A stretch of DNA of 64,000 nt from Acanthornis magna (GCA_036785705.1 JAWUZG010000056.1:14268001-14332000), one strand, 5' to 3'; shown: positions 11,454 to 23,400, counted from the first letter of the stretch. A program made the numbers and translations. Notes: generated by a model not told the origin, from the letters alone.

Positions 11454-11771
11454 TTAGCCTTTGGAGGGCGACAGGTCCTGCCTGAGCTGCTCCTGCTCCC
11501 CCCCCACGCTGGCAGCCACTAGATGGGGAGCTCGGCTAATGGGTCCAGCCCTGCTCAGAGCCTGGTCACCATCTGGCAGACAAAAATCAGAGGGAGGGGA
11601 CTCCTCTGCAGCAACAAAGTAGGCCGCCCCGACTTCAAATTGAGGATAAGAACAAGTGATGGAGTCTCGGCCACAGCTTGAAAGCAACCCATCAATGTCA
11701 TCTTGAGTTAAGTACCTGATGCTGGCACTTTGCTGCAGTTCTTGGGGGGATAAGGGCTCTGACAGGGTCAT
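11454..11771 (-). CDS. Unrecognised 105-codon ORF in a GC-rich patch (doubtful gene)
   Basis: A minus-strand frame opens with an ATG at 11771, in a fair initiation context with A at -3, and ends with a TAA near 11454. An in-frame TGA lies shortly upstream, so the frame is not an open continuation of an exon. The product begins MTLSEPLSPQELQQ and is acidic, rich in Ser, Gln and Asp, with no membrane segment, cysteine pattern or domain I recognise. The DNA is GC-richer than its neighbours, which alone lengthens open frames. A weak donor (CAG|GTACTT) lies inside it near 11716. I think a chance ORF in a regulatory patch is more likely than a gene. Confidence 0.12.
   Translation of the reverse strand: MTLSEPLSPQELQQSASIRYLTQDDIDGLLSSCGRDSITCSYPQFEVGAAYFVAAEESPPSDFCLPDGDQALSRAGPISRAPHLVAASVGGEQEQLRQDLSPSKG
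11516..11530 (+). promoter_or_regulatory. Weak CTCF-like motif
   Basis: CCACTAGATGGGGAG matches the CTCF core consensus CCASYAGRKGGCRSY at 12 of 15 positions and keeps the CCAC.AG..GG core, but lacks the C of GGC. It lies in the GC-rich patch at 11454-11771. Treat as a candidate only. Confidence 0.25.
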
Positions 11772-11961
11772 TGTTTCAAGTGGAGTTCAGTCTTTTGTTT
11801 GCCATAAACGAAGAAGACAGGAAGTCAGCTGTGAGGTTTAGGAATAATATTTAGATAATTGTGAGATATCTCATCTTAAAGTTCAAACTGATTGAACCTG
11901 AGCTGAGTTTTGAGTCAAACTTTGTTTACAGGCCCATCATCTTTGTGGCTGACACTTGCAA

Positions 11962-12010
11962 AGAGGAAGAGAGAGAGAAAGAAAGAGAGAGAGAGGCGAC
12001 GGAGAGGGAA
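11962..12010. repeat. GA-rich simple repeat
   Basis: A purine tract of (GA)n and GAAA units runs from about 11962 to 11995 and continues, interrupted by gcgac, into further purine-rich sequence. It yields Ser/Leu-rich low-complexity peptides on the minus strand. It could serve as a GAGA-type element, but nothing in the sequence shows that. Confidence 0.85.
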
Positions 12011-12038
12011 GAGTGAAAGAGAATGAGCCAGGACTTAC

Positions 12039-12176
12039 GGTTTCTCTCTGACCTTGGCAAGAGGGAAAAATCCATACGGAAAGCAAAACAATAAATAATA
12101 ATAAATAATAACACCAATGGCAATGCCAACACTCCAGGAACCGGAAAATAAAAATAACACTCCATTGTGCCCACAT
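12039..12176 (-). other. Possible minus-strand first coding exon (signal-peptide-like), weak
   Basis: From an ATG at 12176 (A at -3) a minus-strand frame encodes 45 complete codons, with a Leu/Ile/Val-rich core (YYLLLFIVLLSVWIFPSC) followed by a polar stretch QGQRE. The shape recalls a signal peptide or membrane anchor. Right after this, at 12038-12033, the minus strand reads GTAAGT, a perfect intronic donor hexamer, though the exon side ends in CC rather than AG. The adjoining frame also encodes a hydrophobic stretch, because the DNA is simply T-rich, so the hydrophobicity may mean nothing. I recognise no protein and see no partner exon. Chance is the likelier explanation. Confidence 0.12.
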
Positions 12177-12179
12177 TCT

Positions 12180-12780
12180 TAATAACTCTGCATCTGACTA
12201 TCTAAATCCAGGCTTCTGCAAAAATCAGCCAGGAAGATGCTTGCACCAAACACAGCATGAGCCTTGCATTTAATCGGTTACTGTAATAAACATATAAAAA
12301 AAGATTTTTTTTCCATGAGAGGACAGAGCAGTGGCTACATAAAAGGACATCAAATGACACATCCTCCATCTCCCAGCAAATAAAAAAGCCATCAGCTCAT
12401 AACAAGGCGGTGATAAAAGGTGCTGAGGCCAGTAAGATTAAGACTTTGTAATAAGGTTCGGGCGCCAAAACTGACAGCCATTTTCTTTTATATTTATCAT
12501 GTCTTCACATTGGGGTGAGAAGCCAGGAGTCTGTCCCATTGCTGGCTAGAATTTATAGCAGCTCCATTATTAGGAGATTGCACTGAAATGGGGCAGAGGT
12601 ATGGTTTTCTGAGAACGCTACAATAGCCTCCTACATTATACACTTGACAGGTTTGTCAGCGCTTAGTAACAAGCCTTGTAAAGTACTTTAATATCATTAG
12701 CACTATTTTCTTAATGTGTCTGCTCTCCTAGCAGCCTGAAAATATCATATATCATGGTCTGGAGGAAGGCATACATAGCT
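12180..12780. promoter_or_regulatory. Candidate conserved noncoding element
   Basis: About 600 bases of complex, repeat-free sequence with retained CpGs near 12461, homeobox-like TAAT and AATAAA words, and a run of distinct words such as 'gtaataaggttcgggcgcc' near 12450-12470. No frame of note. The look is that of a deeply conserved developmental enhancer, but I have no alignment to show it. Confidence 0.3.
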
Positions 12781-14242
12781 ATCTCTCTCATTCTCCCTCT
12801 TTTTTTTTTACCTTCCCCCTGAAATTTGATTTTATTGCCACACATTTGGTTGATGTTTTAATCAAAATAATGTAGCCATTTTCCTTTATTGATTAACAAG
12901 TAAATATGTATAAATATGTAGTTAGGGGTGGGCAACCCTTTTAGAGGATATTGAAAACAACATAATTAATGGCTTCCTCATCCAATTACAGTGCACGTGT
13001 TACATCTCCCCATTGTTTTTTCTGGTATTCTTTTTTCTTCTCTGCCCCTCCAACAGGAGAGGTCCGTTGCCAGAACGTCTGTGGATTTGATACAAAGGCG
13101 AAGGGGCCATGAGTGGGAAAGAAAAAAAAAAAACAAACCCAAGCTCTTGGTCACTCCTCTGAAAATATTTGTGATATCATTGCTGTTTCAAGTGACTGTA
13201 TGCCCCATCACCCCAAAATTCATCATTCCCGGCAGGTAATGGTGGCCTGACTCTTTGTATGCTAACTTTGATTTCTTTTAAATATCCAAGACATGCCTGT
13301 GTGCATTTATTTATTTAGAGTGCTTCCCTGAACCCATCAAGGTGTGAGCTAAAGCATCATTTGCAATGCAGGGTGTCACAAAGCAAGGGGCTGCCCTCTG
13401 CAGACAGGGCTGGAGGTCAGAGCACCTCTCACAGAGACATCTCTTGCCTAATGGATATCTCCTGCGCTAATGTCAAGAGATGTGAAGTCCATGTCCTACC
13501 GCAACAATGCAAGAATTGTTTATAATTGCATTTGAAAATAAACATTTATTAAGTGCTCTACGAATGCATGACATTATAAGCAGGGCTTGGATCTCATTTG
13601 GGAACGGGATATGCTTCTTAAATAGGAGTTGTGTTTATTCCTGACGTTGTAAATATTCTCATGTATGACCTTAATCATAAAAATTCCAGCATTGTAAACA
13701 ACTGCACTAAATCTATACAAAAAAATGGGCTCAAGCAAGGAAAACAAATATGTAAATGAACCTCATCAAAGACAGTTTTATTATCTTAAGTATGACCTCA
13801 GTCAAATGGCTTTATATCTTGGAAGATTGTTAAAGTCAAGTACACAATCTACTTCCGTACTGACGCTGGGACTAAAACACCAGGGATTTTTCACCCATAT
13901 TTGACTGACTTAACTGTAAAGCTTCAAAAATCAAATATTCTCCGAGCATCACGTGCTTTTGGTTTTACTGATCTGAGGAATGAAGGGGCAGGAAAAAATC
14001 AGTGAGGGAGAAACAGAAGTGAAGGTATATTATGGCCTAAGAGTGCCAAAAAGACAACTTGCCACTGAGTCACCAGAGTGTCCCCAGGCAGCCTGGACAT
14101 GTGTCACGGTGCTGGTGGGGACACTGAACCCATCCTGGAGGGTCACCCTCACATGTAGGGACCCCACACTGTGAGCCACATCTTGGAAAGGTCAGCAGAG
14201 CTACAAGCAAGATCACAGTTTGAGAAAAGGAGCAATAGGAAT
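12781..14242. other. Noncoding DNA, including a second enhancer-like block
   Basis: 12800-13480 is unremarkable noncoding DNA with short A and T runs. Its one motif of note is a CTCF-like site at 13390-13404. About 13500-13880 is again complex AT-rich sequence dense in TTTATTAAG-, TAATCAT- and CATTTGAA-type words, without repeats or frames, and could be a conserved element. 13980-14174 carries a 64-codon frame that looks like chance. Confidence 0.4.
13390..13404 (-). promoter_or_regulatory. CTCF-like motif, minus strand
   Basis: Read on the minus strand the segment is TCTGCAGAGGGCAGC, matching CCASYAGRKGGCRSY at 13 of 15 positions, including the whole AGRKGGC core. The mismatches are in the first triplet. 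Candidate only; a motif this short occurs by chance every few tens of kilobases. Confidence 0.3.
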
Positions 14243-14362
14243 TTGGACAATGCTCTGTGGCACAGGGTGGGATTGTTGGGCTGTCCCTGTTCAGAGCCAG
14301 GAGCTGGAATTCAATGATACTTATGGGACCCTTCCAGCTCAGGATATTCCATGATTCTGTGG
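14243..14362 (+). mobile_element. CR1 LINE fragment (3' end), plus strand
   Basis: The segment runs 'ttggacaatgctct..ggcacagggtgggattgttgggctgtcc..', then '..cagagccaggagctgga..', '..gggacccttccagctcaggatattcc' and ends in 'atgattctgtgg'. This follows the avian CR1 3' end (consensus 'ggttggactcgatgat..gtgggtcccttccaactcaggatattctatgattctgtg') with scattered substitutions. Orientation is sense on the plus strand, with the 3' end near 14362. It is 5'-truncated, as is typical for CR1, and has no coding part left. Confidence 0.88.
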
Positions 14363-15229
14363 TTATATGAAGGGCTGCAATATGCAGCAGTATCTTCTAG
14401 GCTCTGTTTAGGAATCCACCAAAAGTTGATTTCAAGAAATGTTGGAACCAATTCTTTTTGCAGAAAATTGTCTGACCAGATTCCTTAATAGATTTTCCTC
14501 AGCAATAACAGTTCTGTTTTATAAATTTATCATTTCAGAATTTGGAGAAATTTAGCACCAAATTCACCTAGATGAAAGGCAAATTTTTAATAGATACTTC
14601 CTAAAAAAAGCTGTAAAACAATTATCTAGAGCATTACCTGTAGCAATAATAAACATCTAGAAAGTTAACATTATCATTTTATATTTATTTATTTTTTATA
14701 TTTTATAACATAGTTTTGAAAAATCCTCCAAAATATGGTTTGAAATATTTCAACTAACTCTCTGTAATGTAAGTGGATAGAACAATCACTTTCTGGGTGT
14801 CTGTATAGACAGAGTACAAAATAAAACTTTTCTCCTGACATTTTGGACATCTGAAAAATTTTCATTTTGCCTCATTTCGTGATGTTTTCCACCACAATCG
14901 CTTCACTGGTGTGTTTTAGAAATCATTAAGGAAAGGCTCAGCATAAATTAATCTCATATGGAAGGATTTGGACTATCTATATTACTTATTGCACACTAAA
15001 AGGAGGTGCAATAAGCTAAGCAGTAGATATATACACAGCTACATTGTCTCTGGCATATGCCATATGTTTTACATTACTAGCAATGGGCGAGGAGTCTGCT
15101 TGAACTGAAATTGTTGAGACTTTTTCTAAGATCTTCATGGGAATTGCATCTTCCAGTTTCTCAGCATTGCATAATGGCAACGAATATAGAATGAAACTCC
15201 AAAGAATCAATCACATGTATTTCAACACG
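14363..15229. other. AT-rich noncoding DNA, no gene seen
   Basis: Very AT-rich, with low-complexity T/A stretches near 14680-14710. Short frames only; a 64-codon minus-strand frame at 15016-15210 resembles nothing I know. Confidence 0.6.
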
Positions 15230-15545
15230 CTCATCGCCAAATAAACACGGACTGATTCACATAACTCAGCTTATATTTTCCGAGAGCTAATATAAATCCA
15301 GATTAATGTTCAAATATAATGTGCAATATCTCTATCCACAGGAATAAAACGTAATCCAAATGCGATGACAGTGTCCTTTTAACTGCTAACCAGACATGCT
15401 TTGTGAATGGCTGCCATGTATTTCGTTTGCATCGAAAATGCCCATCACGGCAAGTACCCCGCAGTTGTAATTAGTGAAGATGCAGAATGTTATCGAATAT
15501 CACAACATTTTGACTGTCAGATTGCTCTAGCCGAGGAAAGTTACT
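15230..15545. promoter_or_regulatory. Candidate conserved noncoding element
   Basis: Complex, repeat-free sequence with CpGs scattered through an AT-rich background (near 15281, 15350, 15365, 15424, 15448 and 15494), TAAT-type cores and GATTAATG/TAATCC words of the OTX/PITX or homeobox kind. CpGs kept in such a context, and the lack of any frame, suggest an enhancer under constraint. This is judged by eye only. Confidence 0.3.
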
Positions 15546-18500
15546 CTGTAAAATGAGAGGCTGATGTTGCAGTTGTATTGACTTTTGTGTCATGTTTGTT
15601 TCAGTTTACTAGTCAAAACAACTTTCAGAGCTCTTCCTTGTCCAGAAGGTTCAGGCTGCCTTATGAAAATGAAGCTGTCTTGTTTTCTGCTTCATAAATC
15701 ATTGTCAAGCTGAGCCAGATAACAGAAACAAGTTCAGATTCCAAAATGATTATTCTTAGAGATGATGTATTAAGTATACAGAATACAACTTGATTTTCAT
15801 AAGCCATGTTGACTTTGCAGAACTGAGGCTAGAGGGAAAAAAATTAATGAGTAATTGGAGGTGTGAGAGCCTGCAAAAATCCCAGGAGAGAGGGAACAGA
15901 GTGGGTGGGGCGAATTCCCTTTCTGAGAAGCTCTTGAAGTAATTTCAAAGCTGCCATTTCCCCCTCATCTCTGCCCTTGTGCTATTTCACTGTTACAGAT
16001 AACCCATTTGGAGCATCCTGGAGACCTATTTTACCGCACCCACTAATGTGGTTTTATAACCTTTGCTGGGCTTTGTATCCAGGCTCTGGGGTAAGAGTCT
16101 ATCAGAAATTATTCCACTCATGAACACCAATGAAAAGTGTCAATGGCACTGGGAATTTCCCTCCCCTTCATTTCTCTCTTCATATCATGCAGGTTTCTTG
16201 ATTACTCTGGAATCCTTTCCGAGCTTTCTGGATCTCTTTTTCATCATACAGAAAAATAGAAAGAACATTATTTATCCCTTTGCCATTGGGTTAGAAGAGT
16301 CACAACAAAAATAGCATCTTGTAGGTAAGGTCAGTTCTTAAAGTACAATTGAAAGATGTGGCTTTACGTGGAAAAATATGAAGAGGACAATGGCCATGCC
16401 TCTTGTTCCTCTATAGGGATCCTTTCAGAGAAAAGGAGTGAGCAGGAGGGATAAACTGGGGTGAAAACAGCAATATAAAAATGAAAAGAAGGATCTCACT
16501 TAATAGAACTTTTTATTTATATGATATTCTCAAATGATATGGGAAAAGGCAAAGGATATGATATGATCTGAACTGTGAAGTAAGGTCTAAGGCTGTCAAG
16601 CTCCGGAGAAGATGGGATTTAAGACAGCAGCAGTTGTGTGAAAATTGTAAAAGAAACGCAGGTAACCAGACCTGCTTTCACACCAGCCAAGTCAAGCAGG
16701 CCCTTCTCTCATGTGGCCCAAACACATGGATTTCACTTTTTTTTGCTCCGTTTATTTTACCCACCTGCAAAGCAAATACTACCTAATTAGACACTGCAAC
16801 ACCCCAATCCCAGTGCAGAACCAAACACACACATTGGACTAAGGCCCCTCAGCAAAGGTTGGTGATGAAGAACTCACACCAAGGTCCACCCCATGCTGGA
16901 TGACCAGCATAGCCTGAGACTGTCTTTCTTGTCAGAAACATGTGTCCTGTCTCTGGCTGCATCACCTCCCCAGAAGTTCGTCTTTAACACTAAACATTGT
17001 AAAAGAAAAAACAAACATAGGAAATTTCAGCTGGGGCTGTGAAAAGAAATCATGCTCAGGGCTCCCCTCAAACACGTTTCTTCATTCTTTTAACGGAGAA
17101 AAGGAAATTAAAATCAAACAAACCTATGTTTAAGGAATGTGAAGGCTGTGAAACAAACCAACAAAAGCCAGGAAATGTTCAAGTTAAGGCTGTGACACTC
17201 TGTCCTTCACTCAAGCTGTTCTGACTTATTTTTTCTAAACAGAGGGAGTTGAGATCAGCATGTCACCCTCAGATTTGAATTTCCTGTTGTGAACTGGTAT
17301 GTGCCTGGGCCTTATTAATGCTATTAGATATTGTTTATTGCATTTGTGAATGTGATGTAAGTGCACACATCTAAATTTAAATACACCCACATCCCTATGC
17401 ATTATATCAGCGCAGAGCACTGTAACTATCAGAGCTTTTTGCAAGGGCTAAGATTTGTCTCCTTAACAACAATCAACCCAGAAAGTGTCTGTACTTTAAC
17501 GAGTCGATAGCCACCTTGGAAAGTCACGCTTGTCACCACAGTGCACACAAAAGCCTTTGGAAATGTCATAGTGGCTGTAGGGATAGAGATCAAATCCACA
17601 TGCTTCAAAGTCACTCAAGCAAGAGGAGATCCTTTAATTTGGGCAGCCCTGAGCTCCAGAAACCTGGACACAAGCCTGTGCTACCACTCAGCAGAGGGCA
17701 GCAGTAGGTGGAGATGGGGGATGTTCGTAGGTTCCTAGCAAGTGCCTATCAGAGAAATCAGATTTTTCCTGGATATGACAAAAACAACAGACAAAAAAAC
17801 CCCGAGCTAAGCAAGTTGGCAGCCATGTAGATGAGTGCATGAGTGAATAGATGGTTCCCATGCAGCTCAGGAACCGTTTGTACCATCCCCACATTCCCAC
17901 CACATCTGGGATTTCACAAGTCACTGGAAGCTCAGTGGGAAGTGGGTGTGTGGATCATATGCTATTCTTCCTCCGGACACATGAGGGAATTGGCGCAAGT
18001 CAGAGGCAGGATACCAGACTAGATAGACCAAATGTCTGGGCCACTATTGTGAGAATAATGTCAATTTAATGTTAGTCTATCATCACCTATTTTGAACTAA
18101 CCTTTGTCACTGGCTCACTTCTGATCTCGTTTGGAGTCTGAGCACTCCAGCACTGCAGCAGCCAGCACTGGCTTCCCCCAGAACAGCTTTAGCACTGTGA
18201 ACAATAGATTTTAACCTTTGCCACTTTCATTTTTTTTGGTTTTATTATCAGTCTGTGCTTCCACTACAAACTAAGCGCACAGGGCTTTGAGCTAATTACA
18301 TTCTGTACATCTGAGCCAACTCTCAGTGCTTCATGCTGACACTCGGATACATCTGGGCCTGATAACAATTACAAATACTCTGGGCATACTTTAAAAAAGA
18401 GCTTATGTTACAATGTGAAACAGCATGTTTTACAGTGCTCATAATGGTCAGATAAATACAATAGCTTCAAATCCCCTTTCCGAGGCTTTAAAAAAAGAGC

Positions 18501-19830
18501 GCCTTGCAATAATTCATTTAGATCAGGAACCCATAAGGAAAGAACCCTTCCCCTTTTCTCCTCAGGCGAGACAGAGCAAAATACTTGAACCCAAGAACAG
18601 GCCAAAATTTTTGTCACAGGCAGGGAAAAGAAATGGTGAAGAGAGGGAGGTGATGGTGAGTTTCTGGTTCAGCGACAGCAGATAGCAGGGCCTGGGTTCA
18701 TCCCAGCTGGAAGAGACCCTGAGGGATGGTTTATCCCTTTTGAACCCCTCTCCTTCTCTCCATGGACAGCAAAGAACAGAGTGATGTGGTTCATAATTTC
18801 AGTGCTTTGGGTGTCTGACATGGGAAGAACTGGGCCTTGAATTCCCTGCCGTGTCAGTATCTGTGGGGCTGGAGATGGGGAGAAGGCAACACTTTCCTCC
18901 ACAGCTCTCCACTCTTCCCCTCCTTTCCCCTCCAGCCCCACTTGAGGAACTCACTCTGGGAAACAGCAAGGAACGCTCCTGAAGGTGTCTCATGTTGCAG
19001 TCCTGGTGCGGTGACCCCAGTAAGGATAAAGAAAGCACAATGTGCTCCAAACCATCCCTCTCAGATACCTGGAGCTCCATTTTTCAGTCATGGAAATGAA
19101 TCAGATGAGGGAGGCCCATGTGCTGCATTGACTCTTCTTCTGGGCTCCTTCAAACCCATTTCAGGGCAGCCTGATGGCAGCTTTGCACATCTCCAGGGAG
19201 ACACAGGAACACCACCTCCTCTTAGAAGTCACTCTAGGAGCTGTTAGCAGCAGAATTGGAGCTGAGAACCATTATAAAGGTATTTCATGATGTTTTCTAC
19301 AAGACTTGTGCAGGGAAGGGTGGCATGAACCTGGGACTTACACAGTCCAGGCAGGGGAGAAGCTTTAGAAAATTTATCCTTGGAAGAACCGAACCAAATA
19401 ACGCTGTAAGAATAAGAAAGAATGATTTAAACTTCTTTAGTGACTGCCTCATGGGAGTGATACAAAACACTCAGGATGCTTTGCCAGTTTGCTTTTCTAA
19501 AAGAATTGTTAATGCTTCGGAATGATGGACAGAGAAGAATTAAAAGAAAAACAACTCCCCAGGCCAGGTTTTTGCATAGGGCTGTAGCAATTGTCAGTCA
19601 CAAAGAGCTCCCAAGCAAGCCCTTATGATAACACACAGAGTATATCAGCCATCATCTGTCTTTTCTCAGTAAACAGTTGTATAGTAATAAAACAGAGTGA
19701 TACAGCTGACTCTAACCTGGCAAATTTCCCTGCACCTAGTGTTTACATCTCTTTAAGTGTATCTTTGTCATATGGTTGCAAGGCTATTTCATGCTCTCAA
19801 GTTTAATTCTTTGTAAATATAGCTCTCTTT
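15546..19830. other. Noncoding DNA, no gene seen
   Basis: Ordinary noncoding sequence with many overlapping short frames. The largest, 136 codons on the plus strand at 18837-19247, lies in a GC-richer patch (18640-19250) opposite other open frames and has no recognisable domain, so I leave it out as a gene. The CTCF-like motif at 17688-17702 is listed separately. No repeat family is recognised. Confidence 0.6.
17688..17702 (+). promoter_or_regulatory. Strong CTCF-like motif, plus strand
   Basis: TCAGCAGAGGGCAGC matches the consensus CCASYAGRKGGCRSY at 14 of 15 positions, failing only at the first base. It is the best such match I found in the window. If bound, it would sit divergently to the minus-strand candidate at 13390-13404. 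Occupancy cannot be read from sequence. Confidence 0.4.
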
Positions 19831-19834
19831 GTGC

Positions 19835-20420
19835 GTGTGAGGCGCATGTGTTAATAAATGTTCCATTCGCAGCCGTTCCTCTTGCTCAAATGGAAAATTA
19901 AGAGTCCTTGATTGAGCGGCTTCAGAGATTGCTGGAAGTCTCCGTTCCCATCTCGGCGGAGTTGTGATGATTGCTCGGGAAGTTTCACACTTTCAAATAT
20001 TTGTGTGAAGGCTAAATCCTGCCTTCTGCTAAGTTGTGGGGAGCCGCTTTTTTTTTCCCCTTTTTTTTTCTTTCCTGCTAAAAAATAGGTTTTTCTGGAA
20101 AGCCCGCTCCCCGCGTTCTCAGGGGTTATAAAAATGGGAATCATTTTTATTGGCAATCCACTGGAATAGTGCTGAGACAAATGGAAACTTGAAGATAAGG
20201 ATCCTCGGAGGTGAAAACATACAGCTGTTGGGAATTGCGAAAGAATCTGGCCAATAAAGGAAGTCACTATTTTTCCAGGCCTGAAGTGAGTTATAGGCCG
20301 AGACGGGTGTTGTATATTTATGTAAGGCTGCAGCGGGGAGCTTGAGCGACCGTATATTGCTGAAAGAGCATCATTCACATTCAACCTGAGACAAAAGGTG
20401 GAAATGAAGTAACATCCTGA
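19835..20420. promoter_or_regulatory. Candidate conserved noncoding element with a long chance ORF
   Basis: This block has many retained CpGs (near 19869, 19917, 19976, 20107, 20300 and 20350) and complex sequence without recognised repeats, apart from T runs at 20047-20069. A minus-strand frame of about 177 codons (19851-20384) is open across it, the longest in the window. It starts at TTG, not ATG, its first ATG is nearly half-way in, and the product is basic and Ser-rich with a low-complexity lysine patch from the T runs. It has no domain I recognise. I favour regulatory DNA over a gene. Confidence 0.3.
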
Positions 20421-23400
20421 CCGAAGAAGGGCTCACGACAGAATAATAACATTTGGGAGAGGGGGGCCGGCGCGGCTGCCTGTGGGTAGAGCTCCAGGCG
20501 AGGAAATGGCAGAGGTGCCTTGTCAGGCTTCAAAAAACACACACACAAGGCACACACACGTGGCCTGGCCGGTGTCCTTGGGAAGGGGCATTTGTCTTCC
20601 ACAGAGACACTGACATTTAATGGATGGGCATGGATGGGTGTGCTGTGACAGCTCGGCTTGCGGGACGTGTTTACCCCGATGCCTTTTCTGCCTTGCTGTA
20701 TCAATGGTGACCCCAATTAAAAAAGGCACTTGAGAGGCTGAAGCTTTTTGGAACTTCTCAGTCCTTTTCCTAAAAAAAAATCCCTAACTTTTCTCGCTCG
20801 CTCCCCTTTCATTATTTTGGCAAGGTTTGGTTTCAAGGTGGCAGTATCAAAGCCAAGTTACATTTCTCTGAGGAGCAAAGAAGACACAAAATATAATCAC
20901 CATATGTAATCAGGTATTGTCATAAATAGATGTCCAAATATAACACAAAGACAAATAATCAGTGTTTTCAGGAGTCTGTATGTAGAAAAACTAAGGCACA
21001 CAAAAGGTTAATGGGTTTTTATAAGTTTTAACGCACATTTGGTGGTTCAGACTGGGAGGGAAATTGCATCCTAATTCAGAGTGCAATGACACAGCCACAG
21101 ACATAGCCAGGACTTTGCATGAACCATACCTTTTCTCTCTGATATATTTGCATATGTGTCATGATTCCTTTTTACACTATGTCCATCATTTTGGTTCAAA
21201 CTGTAAAATTTAGTTTAGGCATAAACCTTCTACAGATTTTGAGGGAACGGAACTGGCTTTTTAGGTGATCTGAAATGCTGACTTCCTTTTTTAAAGACAT
21301 AAGGTGGCTTAGAAATCTGATGCTGAACCTACTCTAATGTGGGTTTGGAATCTTTGAAACGATGATGGATGTTGAAAACATCAGGCTTCACCCAGGGCTG
21401 GTTTTAGTGACAGGATAAATTACACCAACTCGTACACCAGAACTCCTGTGGCCCAGAATTAGCTATCTGTCTGTTAGGTGTTTAGTTTGGAACAAGCAGA
21501 ACAACTGGACACCTCACCCATCCTCACATCAGCTGGGGTGTGACCATGACACCCCTCCACCATGCCAGGAGCCCTCTCTGCAGTCACTAAAACATTGCAT
21601 TTTGCCTGCACTGCTTAGAAACCTTTGCTCAGATTGAATTTTTTTTTGTGCTGTTCTTAAAAAGATAAAACATTGAAACTAACAAAGAAATAGGTCCATT
21701 TAAATGGAAAGATTTTACATCCTCAACAAGTGGTCGGATGCTGTCCTATCTGTTAAATCCTGGGGTGGTTTGGAGAATACATTCTCCACTTGTGCCCTGA
21801 ATCTCAGTGCAGGTGTTTTTCTCACCCACAGGATACACAAAGTGTATTTGGAGCTCTTGTAAAATACCTAGTGACTATTTTCTTTTTTCTAATATACATC
21901 CAGAAGGCTTTGAGCCACATCAAAACAAACAAAGCCTGTCATTCTCAGACAAATGTCCAACTTGCTCTGCCCTGTGGAATTTGGTCTCAGCTTAAAGCTC
22001 CACTGGCAAAGAAGACTCTAAACCAGAAAAAAGTACACCTGGGCTTGGAAGAACATCTTCCAAAGTCGTTAAACTTCTGAATAATACTATAATAACTGAT
22101 GTGAAAATGAGAGTGTCTTTTTTTTTGTATTTTAATTACTCCTAAGTGATAGTCATAAAAATATATTAGCTTATAAGGAAACTGCTGGAGAATATAATAG
22201 GGATGAAACTGCTGGCTTCCACAGGATTTTAAAGTACTTTTCTAGAAGTACACCTGAACAACTTCAGGGAATGAATGTTTAAGCAACTTGTAGAATTCTC
22301 CACTTTGGATTAAAATAATGTAGACTATTCCACAGAGTTCAAAATTACCTACGGAAAAGGCAATTTCTTCCTCCTAAACCTAAAGGAATTTTAAATAACT
22401 GAGAAAACACCCTAAAGGCTTAAATGTATTGTTCCATAGTTTAAATGAAGTTAATGAATCACAGATTCTTCTGATTTGCATTATTATTATTTATTATCAT
22501 TATTAATAATAATATTTTGCCTAATACTGTAAAACATTCCTTGATATCAATCAAATTCAATTTAGACACTTGTAGATACAGAATGAACATACACAGGCTG
22601 CATAATGCAAAAACTTAATATTACTGAGGGAAAAAAATCACACCGTGTTGTGATTTGTCCATTTAAATGCTTAAACTTAAAAATAAGATACCCCAATCAC
22701 ATGCAGGTAGCCCACATAGCCTTCTTGTTAAAATGCCCTTCCATTTAAACATAGATTTTAACCTTTTCACCTTCGCCGCTTACATTTTTCTTTTGTTTTG
22801 TTCAAAGCATTTAGGTAAATTAGGATGAGGTCCCTCCATAAAAATGCAAGGGGATCAGTGAAACTTTCATCTCTAATTTATTCATGAAGGAGAGAGGTCT
22901 TTTCTGGTCATGCTGTGCATCATCCTGTCAGAATGACTTTCCTTCTTCTTGAGAAGGGATAAAGGGAGATAGAAAAATCAGGGCTTTGGTCTTTCCTACT
23001 AATAATCACTGGAAGAGAGAAAACTGTGCACTGCTTTATTCAGTGGTTATTGTACTGGAGCTGAATTTAATATTACATATTACAAGGCCAAGTTTCAGTA
23101 TTAAGGGGACTGAAGTTACTAATGAGTGAAAACATAAATTATTTATGTAAGATAACTAGATCGTCTTTTCATATGAAGTTCACGCATAACTTCAAAAATA
23201 TGAATTGGTGGGTTCTCCTACCAACTCGAGCAGGTAGGATAGACAGCTTTCTGCCTGGATACAGCAGAAGGATTCGTGTGCTTGGGGAGGGTGCTGCAGG
23301 CACAGCACACCCCACTTGTCTCTATTAACACAGATCCTGCCAAAAATACAGATCCTGTGCACAAAAATACTCCAGATTTCAGCTGTGGAAATGCAAAAAC

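Noticed and set aside
18837..19247. 136-codon plus-strand frame as a gene
   Set aside because: Lies in a GC-richer patch with long open frames on the opposite strand too; Pro/Ser-rich, with no recognisable family.
19851..20384. 177-codon minus-strand frame as a gene
   Set aside because: No ATG at its start, a lysine patch made by T runs, and no domain. Listed instead as a candidate regulatory block.
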